Shown: positions 56,311-64,000 of the stretch, one piece after another
How the letters are laid out: each line of letters starts with the position of its first letter
Position numbering within the stretch: the first letter of the stretch is position 1
From: Bubalus kerabau
Taxonomy: Eukaryota; Chordata; Mammalia; Artiodactyla; Bovidae
DNA length: 64,000 nt
NCBI RefSeq assembly: GCF_029407905.1
Contig: NC_073626.1
Coordinates: 81,991,482-82,055,481 of the forward strand
Reading direction: 5' to 3'
Translations under genes and position numbers: made by a program
The notes under the pieces: generated by a model
Told to the model about the DNA's origin: nothing
What the model saw: only the letters and a program-made list of their open reading frames with translations
Databases searched by the model: none

Positions 56311-57859
56311 TATGCAGTTATATTACATTCATCTTTTCAAAAAAGCTTTTACTTTCTCTGCCTAAAGCAAAAAGCCCAGCCTCCAGAGTCAGTTGGCCAT
56401 TAAGGAAACATTTCAGGAGGGCATCTTTCCTGGAGGAAAAGTGCTGCAAGGCTGAGAGCCTACCACACTTACCGCTTCTCTCTGCACAGAGTGGCCACCC
56501 ACAGACGCACTGGGCCCAGGAGGACATGTTTGTCTCAGGCAACACAATTTTCCTCCAACTCGGCTGACTAGGTCAGAGATCTAGGCCTGGCCATCTCTAG
56601 ACTGGCTTGTGGCACCAGAGATAACTTGCCTGAGAGCCTGTGTAGTAACTAAACTAATCAAATCCTCTCCCTGAGAGATTAGATGCGAGGCACACAGAGA
56701 AGCAGGGGGCTGGAGTCACTGACTGGCCCAGCAGAGGTGCTGGTGCGCCACTCACCACAGGCCTACAAGGCAGCTGAGCCCACCTCCCGGCTTCCTGCCT
56801 TCTTTTGCATCTCTACCGCTGAGAGCATCTCAGAATATCTCAGAGCCAGTTGCTGAGGCAGGGTGGAGGAGGGGCCAAGGGTTAAAAAACTGATGAAAAC
56901 ACATGATCCCAAGCTTTAAGGAGCTATGATCTAACGAGGCAGACAGAGATGTTCATAGGTGATTATAATCCAAGACTAGATATGCTTGGCTGGACTGGAC
57001 TCTGCATCCGAGGGCTCTCTAAAAGGGATATCACTATCCTGGGCTATCACTACCCACCTTCATTACAGGCCTACTTGACAGCTGGGAGTGGAGGCAAAGA
57101 AGAGGAAGGGAAAAGGGTGGAATCTGGGAAGATGGAAAAGAGCAAACCCATTATAATTCTGCCCCCATTTGAATTCATATATTTCAGTAATTGCCTGCAG
57201 TGCTTATTAATGTCATGTTTAATAAAAACTCTCTCTGAGTATATTTTGAGTAAGTTTGGTGCTGAGGGACAATTAGTAGATGAGTTACAGGACTGCATCA
57301 GGAAGTGGGGACCAAGGATGACTTCTTCAAGCCTGAGCTGAGACATCTGCTCCTCTCCATCTGAGGGGAGTGAAATCACACCCTGAATAATGAGCTGGCT
57401 TTATAACGCACCCTGGATGTCCCAGTGCTGGACCTGCCCCACAGTTAGAAAGTAAATAGGGAACCAAATCAAATCAACCAGACTGACCTCTGTACATGTA
57501 CAAGGCCTGGGTGAGGGGACCCTTTTTTTCAGATTATGATGGAGAAGGCCATATCCTTCCAGAAACTTAACTGATCATTCTTTTCTAGTCTGTGACCAAG
57601 CTACTTAAACAGAAACTTGAGTTTGCTGAAGGGCAGCTTTGAGAAACAGTGGCCTTGCTCCTCTAGTCTCCCAGGGTGATGGGGGGTGCTCAGCTGGCCC
57701 GTAGTATAATGGTTTTGACTGGATGGGTAGACTAGGGTTTTATTTCACACAGCTCATTATTATACTGAACTGAATGGCCACAAAAGCAACTTATGTCCTT
57801 CGGCCTAATAACAGCTGACTCTCTGTGAATGTTTATGGAGTAGCAGGCCCCTTAAAGCC
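56311..57859. other. Unique stretch, weak relic only
   Basis: A weak 'aaggagctatgatctaacgagg' piece of old-repeat type lies at about 56915-56945. The 130-codon plus frame at 56949-57341 and the minus frame opposite it have no recognisable domain. Nothing else recognised. Confidence 0.4.
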
Positions 57860-58060
57860 ATGCCTTCTTCTTTATCATCTCCTCTGAGGTTGTGAACTAT
57901 GCCTATTACTTAGTCTGATATTGCAGATGAGGAGGGAGATACTTAAGGAAATAACTAACTTGACCCAAACAACGTGGTGGTTAGTGGTGAAGACATGGGA
58001 TTTGAACCCACTCCTTTGGACATAAGAAATCCTTCTATTTATTGCCCCAATATTCTGCTT
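57860..58060 (+). repeat. Ancient MIR/L2-class relic
   Basis: tctgatattgcagatgagga, gggagatacttaaggaaata, gtggttagtggtgaagacat and gggatttgaacccactcctt follow the familiar order of that old repeat. Confidence 0.55.
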
Positions 58061-58676
58061 CCCAACATTCAAATGAAGCATTTCATGTGCTTACAAAGAG
58101 AATGGGAGTGAAAACAATACATATCGTGTTTCTGGAATAAATGCCAGTAAATTGGTCAGCCCTTCTGACTGATTTCTGTTCAAGCACCAAGATTTTCTTG
58201 GATATCTACATGGTTTCTTTCTCTTCCCACTTCTGGAATTCTCTTATAGTGATTTTTTTTTTCATCTCTGCAGAAATTTTCTAGTTGAAGCACAACAGTG
58301 GGGAGGAGTGATGTGAAATAATTTCTTACACTGCCCCAGCTTAGCTATTCACTAGTTTAGTCCACAAGTAAAGCAATGTATATTTCAAATGCCATCCCCT
58401 GAGTAGCCACAGTCTTCAGCTTCAGCCTGCTGAGCCTAAATTAATTAGAGATGAATATCATAATAGAACAGTATTGATCATAGCATATTACTAAGAAGTG
58501 TTGGTCTGTGTTAATTAACATGATTCACCATCAGCACTTGGTATATTTACATACAGTTAGCACAGGTATTTTGTCTGCATAGACCGATATATTTTTGAGT
58601 GGTGGCAGAACTCACCTCAGAAATGATCCATATATTCAATTGCTTGTACCTTTTGTCTCTACCCACACCCTGTCCA

Positions 58677-58678
<2 letters not shown>
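58061..58678. other. Unique stretch, nothing recognised
   Basis: No repeat or gene recognised. Confidence 0.5.
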
Positions 58679-58715
<37 letters not shown>

Positions 58716-58724
58716 TACACACAC
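58679..58724. repeat. (AC)n microsatellite
   Basis: About 17 uninterrupted AC units, then aaatacacacac. Reading frames here are Thr/His or Val/Cys repeats, not genes. Confidence 0.97.
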
Positions 58725-60024
58725 TGCCAGCCTCACCGCTTCCATATTGGCTACTTGAAAACATGTATAGCCTTTGAAAATATGAATATTTGGAAGAAAC
58801 AGAAATGTTGGCATAAATGTAGGAAGCATCCTGGGGAACAGACTAAGGGTGTTCTGGGCAAATCCAACCTGCCTATAAACTCCCTTTCTCCACAATGATC
58901 TGAGTATTTCTCTTTTATTTTCGTGCAGGCTAATATGCTACACTGCCTGCCATTTCAACAATCAGAAATTCATTAAAAAATAAACAGCCTCTTTTAAAAG
59001 ACAAATTATCTCTTTGAAAGTTAGGGGGCTGTTGGTCATTTATCTACTTAATCAAATTTTCTCAAATTTCTTTTTATACCATTTATTTCAGACAAATTGA
59101 GTTTAAGAATGTGAGTTTTGACTGAGCACTGGGGAGGGAGGAAGTATATTTTCTATCCCAGGCTCATCCTTGACTCCAGGAAAGGGAAAAAATTCTTTGT
59201 CTTCCCTCCTCCTTCAGAGGGCTTTATGGGGACATTCAACTTGCACAACTCAGCTGGCTGATTTTTTCCATTCCCTATCTTAGATATGTTAAGGATTAAA
59301 GAGCCTTCTGTGGACTGGCTTGGCAGTTAACCACTGTGTGTGTGACAGACAGTTTCCAGAGGGAACCATGCTCTGAAAATTGAACATCTAAGCTGCAAAC
59401 CGATCTTTGGGACAGAACTGTTTGAAATTGGGGACTGTGTGTGCATGGCTTCAGGCTGTCTCTCCCCTCCACCCCACAATACACTCATCAGACACTGACT
59501 GTTCAAGCATGGAAATGCTTATCAAAACAGACGGCTCGAATGCAGAGCATGGCTCTGTACACAAAGCTGAAACATCTGCATGAACTGTAGACTAAGCATG
59601 CTACTCCAGATGTCTTAAAATAATTAGTAGGGCAGGCTATACATTTCTATGATTGACATTTTGTTTTCTTTTTGGTATTGAGCAGCCCTAGTCTTTGTAA
59701 CTGCAATGTTCCTTACTAAAACCCACATTTATTCCAGAGAGGCAGGGTGCATTGAATTCAGTGGGTGCATTAGAGACTGGGGGGAGATTAGTTCTGGGTT
59801 CTCTTGTAAGATGCAGACTTGGTGTAGATCAGGAAAAGGGGAACGAGGTGAATGGCCCGTCTGTATAAATTCCTTTTTATCCTTTTCCTCCCTTTTGGCA
59901 CTCTACTCTGAACCAGAGGCTTGATCTCAGTTCGATTCCAGCTATTTTAAGCCTCTTAACTTTCTGTCCTCTTTCTAATGTGTGTCCTGTGAAGCCTGAT
60001 TCAAAAGCAGGATGTACTCTATTG
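58725..60024. other. Unique stretch, nothing recognised
   Basis: No repeat or gene recognised in 1.3 kb. Confidence 0.5.
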
Positions 60025-60208
60025 CAGTTTTTCTCAAAATGAGATCAAGAGCCTCAAGCAGAGAAGCACATTGGCTGTTTAGTGTGAATGCTGATTTCTA
60101 GGTCCCACTTGATCTTCTGACTCAAAGTCTCTGGAAGACCTGTCCTGGGAATCTGTCTTTTAAATAAACTCTCCAGGTAAGTCTAGTGCAGGCTTAAGAG
60201 AACTACTG
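60025..60208 (+). mobile_element. Nonautonomous hAT-type (MER) DNA transposon relic
   Basis: It starts cagtttttctcaaaatgaga and ends ttaagagaactactg, imperfect terminal inverted repeats of hAT-Charlie MER type. Internally gatttctaggtcccacttga, aaagtctctggaagacctgt and tctccaggtaagtctagtgc follow the order of the old element that reads 'gattgctgggccccaccc...gagtttctgattcag...caggtgattctaatg'. Name not assigned. Confidence 0.6.
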
Positions 60209-60714
60209 CATTATAGCCTTGTTCTGATTGCTTCAACTAATGAAACTTTCATTTCAATGGTATTAACCTAGAGAATTTAGATATCAAAGCAATGAAAGAA
60301 AAGTTATAAGTCAAAATATCAGGGTGCTTCTAAAAATGTAATGCAAGCAAGTTAGGAACTTGGTCATTCATCACAGATACTTGCTTTAGAATCTATTTTG
60401 AAGTATGTTGGGCATTCTTCTCTCTGAAATCTGATTTCCATCTAAGATCAATAAGGGTATATTTATATTGCCGATATGGTGACCATTTATTATTTGATTT
60501 TTAGAAAATCCTTGCCTCTAAGCAATTGACATTCAAAACAAATCATCCCTTCATTAGCCATAATAATGCTTTATTGCCTTTGTTCTGAAGTATTCATTTT
60601 ATTTCCATTATCCCTATTGCATAAAGCAGGCACAAAACCAGCAGAGCCCAGTTTATCACAGGCAAATTGAACAGAGAGACTAAGTGAATATGATTTGCTG
60701 GGTTTCCCTTTCAG
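60209..60714. other. Unique stretch, nothing recognised
   Basis: No repeat or gene recognised. Confidence 0.5.
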
Positions 60715-60860
60715 ATTAGCAACCAGAAGAGTTCATCTTCTCTAAGAGCCCTCAGTTGGTCTGTGGGAAGCAGTTTGAATGAAGAAGGTCTGCAATATAG
60801 AGCTACAACTCTTCCAAAATCATTGTTCAGCTGATTTATTGCAGTCGAACCAATTACCAA
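60715..60860 (+). other. Possible unannotated exon (likely noncoding)
   Basis: Bounded on the left by a strong 3' splice-site-like tract (gctgggtttccctttcag, AG at 60713-60714) and on the right by accaa/gtgagt at 60861, a near-ideal 5' splice site. Inner length 146 nt. One frame is open for 39 codons (including ALSWSVGSSLNEEGLQYRA) before a TGA at 60832-60834; the other two close early. So it could be a noncoding RNA exon, a poison or terminal exon, or chance. No repeat overlaps it. Confidence 0.25.
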
Positions 60861-62956
60861 GTGAGTTGTTTGGCGTTGAGGCAAACCACTTGGTGAGGAA
60901 GGAGCTTTTCCACGTTTTCAGGGGAAGGGCAAAGGGAGAATTACAGAAACAGTGAGGACAGAGTGCATTTCAAAACCTCCTCAAGAAAGCTGGCTCTGAG
61001 GAGGTTCTGAAATACAGACAGACACAGGTGCTCCTAGAGATGGGAAAAGCTTCACCAAGCCATTTCTGGCGTCCAAACTCAACTGTCTACATGGAGAATG
61101 GGAGGTTAAATGAGTGGCTTACAGACCTGGAACCTCACAGCCAGAGCCAGAGCCGAGGTTTCACATCTCAGCAGCTCGTGTGGTCGGGTTTCCTCTGCTG
61201 GAGGTGACTCTCCTAGCCTCAGAGGGCTGTAGGTCAGTGGCTGGAACACACTGAGGGACAGGTTCAGGGTATTCCTCAACTCTGGACAACTGTGAGTGGC
61301 CTGTGCTATCACCGTAGTTTTCCTGGTTTTTTTTTTTTCCCCCATTATTTAAAATGAGTGCTATTCTTTCTTATGTGAAATGTAAATTTCATAAAGAGCT
61401 GGCCATATCGTGGAAACTCAATATATCAATCAACTTCAAAATAAAATAAGTGCCACTCACATTCCTGTTTCAAATTCAAGTATTTAGTTGCATTTGGATT
61501 CCATGAAATGGCTCTTGTCTATAATGCAATAGGATCTCCACTGATGCTGATGGGCTGCCTGGCACAAGGTTCTTTTCCAGAATCAGCCTTGGGCCCACAG
61601 TTGGGTAGATTTCCTAATATTTACCCTGAGAGTCAGGGGTGCTGAGGACAGTCAGTCTGCTTGCCTTCAATGACCTCCTCTCTCCTGGCTCCCTCAGGAA
61701 GCATCTCAGTTCCGTTTATCTCAAATTGAGCTCCTCTACTTCCGTTGGTCACAGCAGCTCCCCGAATGTGAGTGCCGAAGAGCCGTGCGACAGAGCCATC
61801 AGGTCCGCTGTTTCCAGCTCTTGTGGGGCTCTAAGATGAAGTCTGTTAGGTATTCGATTTAGAGCTTTGTTCACCATTAATTTCTCTGAACTGGAATGCA
61901 TTTATCCTTTCAGGCAAATCTTATCTTAGAGAGAAGCCACTAATTGTGAAATTAAAGGGTGGTTATTATTCTCCACCAGTGGCAAAACCCACACTTTATT
62001 AAAGAACAAACAGAATATTGCTTTATGGGAAATTTACAATAAACCTACCCAAATGGTATATATGGGTTGACGCATGGCTATAAAAGCAATGTGCTTTATA
62101 TACTTACACTGCCTTTATATAATTAACACCAGGCATTCTTCTTTCGTTTGTAAGTACATCAAAATTTTTGTCACAAGAAGTAGAAATGTTTTATGAGTGT
62201 TTAAATATACACATAAAGGTTAAAAACATTGTTCTCTGTATTTTAAAAATGCCTACAATAACTCATCTTAAAATGTCTACCGAACATAATACCTATTATG
62301 CTGTTCTTTGTTTCCACTCTTTATCTTGAAAATGCTTCCATTTTCAAGTTAAACTCTCACTGCATCTTTAAAAATCTTTTTTACAATGTAAAAGTTCTTT
62401 ATGTGTCAGAAAAAAAAGGGTTAGACAATATGACTTTCAGTAGCTAAGACTCTCATGGAACAATGCAGTGTTAGGCATAAGTGTCTGATTTTTCTGCGGA
62501 GGTATAAATGAGACTTTATAAAGACAGAGTTCATTTTTGGCCTCGCAGTTTTTGTCCTATGTAAGCATAATACATGCAACCCTAATTCTGTCAGCTGCTG
62601 CCTGGTTCCTGGGTCTTGATTATCTCCTTCCCTAGTCTTTGCTGTGCTATCTGTAGATATCTACCCAACCTGTAGGTCAGAAACTCGTCACATGTTTCAG
62701 TGGTCCCTTAATTAAATCTTGTGATATTCCAGGAATTAGGTTGTTTGGGGGAAAACTTGAGTGTCTAAGTTAACTTCTGAAAACAGAAGTTTCCATTTTT
62801 TGAACATCTCATTAACTACTCTCTGCTTCCTCCCACGCCCTCGCTTCCATCAGCTCCCCCAAAACAGATAGCGTCTCACAGTCCAGAATGGTGCCTACCA
62901 AGCAGTCCAGTGTTTTTACGAGAATTTACTCTCCTTTCTGAATTGTCCACAAGGTT
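60861..62956. other. Unique stretch, nothing recognised
   Basis: A T-run lies at about 61327-61338. The 61106-61345 minus and 61639-61839 plus frames have no known motif. Confidence 0.45.
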
Positions 62957-62969
62957 AGGGCCCCATTAT

Positions 62970-63091
62970 ATTATTATTATTTGGTCACACAGTGTAACAT
63001 GTGAGATCTTAGTTCCCTGACCATGGATCAAACCCGTGCCCCCTGCATTGAAAGCACAGAGTCTTAACCACTGGACTGCCAGAGAAGTCCC
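62970..63091 (-). mobile_element. CHR-type tRNA-Glu SINE
   Basis: Antisense: ttattattatttggtcacac, cttagttccctgaccatgga, tcaaacccgtgccccctgca, ccactggactgccagagaag. Flanks agggccccattat (62957-62969) and agggccccaatat (63092-63104) form a 13-bp target duplication with one mismatch. Confidence 0.9.
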
Positions 63092-63104
63092 AGGGCCCCA
63101 ATAT

Positions 63105-64000
63105 CTTGGTAATTCCTACTTCCTTAAGGCTTGGATGGATTCTGATTTGGAACAGACATACTAGCAAGTTCCTGGTCCAAACTTCTCCTACAACCAGACT
63201 ACCTCCTCTATTCTCACTTCAATGCACCCCACCCCACATTACCAGTACCTGGGAAAATGTACTGGGTGGATCTGACTCTCTGCTGCCTCTGCCTGGTCTC
63301 ACCTGGTCCTTTTTTGGTCATTTACTCAAGCACTTGTTGCCTTGCATCTTGCAAGCCTAGAGAAAGGGTTTGCTGGTATTAAGATACCATTTTAAATAAC
63401 TCATCAGTATCTAAAAGAACCCCAACACTTTTCCCACATGAATGTGTAAAGAAAGTTTCTGTGATCGCTATTTTTTAGTACTGTGCCAAAACATGATCCC
63501 AGGAAGCTGATTTACACTAGGGCAATCCTTGTTTTGAATGAAGTTTTATTTGAACACTACCATGATCTCTGCTCATTCAGTTATATGTGGTTTATATCTG
63601 TTTTTGTGCTACACTGGCAGACTTGAGTAGTCATGACAGAAACTGTACAGCTCACAAAGCCATAAATAATTACTATCTGACCCTATATGTAAAAAGCTTA
63701 CCAAACTCCACCTTATACCCATCCATAACTTCATCTGTTTGTATCCTAAATAGATGCCTACCTGAAGGACTAGTACCTAGGTACCAAGATGTCTACTTTG
63801 TTGAACTCCAAATTATTTTCACCAAAAGGGACAAAACCTATTTCAAATTTGTGACATCTAACTAAAGACATTGGCACACATGGGGAGAAAACCTCCAAAG
63901 CTAATCAGCTCAAAGACTTCTAGAGGAAATTTAAAAATGCAGCCTAGGATGGAGGCAAACTTGAGATAAAGTATTTACAATTATTGTAATCCAATAGGAA
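63105..64000. other. Unique stretch to window end
   Basis: No repeat or gene recognised. Frames at 63106-63360 and 63587-63865 lack known motifs. Confidence 0.45.

Noticed and set aside
57071..57379. Opposed 130- and 102-codon ORFs
   Set aside because: No domain, start context or repeat support; overlapping frames on both strands suggest chance.
58595..58898. ORFs across the (AC)n tract on both strands
   Set aside because: Low-complexity Thr/His and Val/Cys repeats produced by the microsatellite.
1..64000. A novel multi-gene biological system
   Set aside because: No cluster of coding genes exists here; the sequence is a mammalian repeat-rich noncoding region.

Overview
The window is nuclear DNA of a ruminant, almost certainly a bovid (cattle, bison, buffalo, sheep or goat type). 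The deciding evidence is the set of mobile elements: RTE-type BovB LINE copies, Bov-tA SINEs (tRNA-Glu head joined to a BovB tail), BovA2 SINEs (two BovA units), and artiodactyl CHR-type tRNA-Glu SINEs, lying among L1, L2, MIR and MER5A relics shared by all placental mammals. The sequence is AT-rich and CpG-poor. The open reading frames are short and lie either in repeats or in sequence that looks random.

I recognise no functional protein-coding gene, tRNA, rRNA or CRISPR array. The window reads as intergenic or deep intronic DNA. The only protein-like coding is in dead retrotransposons, chiefly a 2.8 kb minus-strand BovB copy at 20805-23577. It still shows the endonuclease and reverse-transcriptase motifs but is truncated at the 5' end and frameshifted.

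Layout. 1-9 kb: two CHR SINEs, a MIR, ancient relics, a BovB 3' piece, and an exon-like stretch at 402-575. 9.4-10.9 kb: a retroviral solo-LTR-like relic split by a 5'-inverted (twin-primed) L1, followed by a CHR SINE. 13-17.3 kb: L1 tail, TA/CA microsatellite, three Bov-tA SINEs. 20.8-26.3 kb: two BovB copies head to head, the second inserted into an L2. 27-34.6 kb: MIR, L1 tails, a Bov-tA, and an L1 carrying BovA2 and CHR SINEs. 37.4-43.6 kb: MER5A split by a Bov-tA, a BovA2, a third large BovB, a short very clean BovB tail insertion, a Bov-tA, and two antisense L1 relics. 44.9-55.9 kb: MIR, several Bov SINEs, an L1 split by a BovB tail, and a cluster of three BovA2 copies. 56-64 kb: mostly unique sequence with a CA repeat, a hAT-type relic, an exon-like segment with good splice-like borders, and one CHR SINE.

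The nested insertions and their target-site duplications give an order of events: L2, MIR, MER5A and old L1 first; then CHR SINEs and L1 tails; then BovB, Bov-tA and BovA2. I found no new biological system. The best leads are the twin-primed L1 inside the LTR, the 5 kb inverted BovB pair, the three possible unannotated exons or conserved elements (402-575, 54750-54880, 60715-60860), and an unexplained 60 bp direct repeat near 50.2-50.5 kb. Repeat names and ages come from recalled family consensus features, not from a database search.
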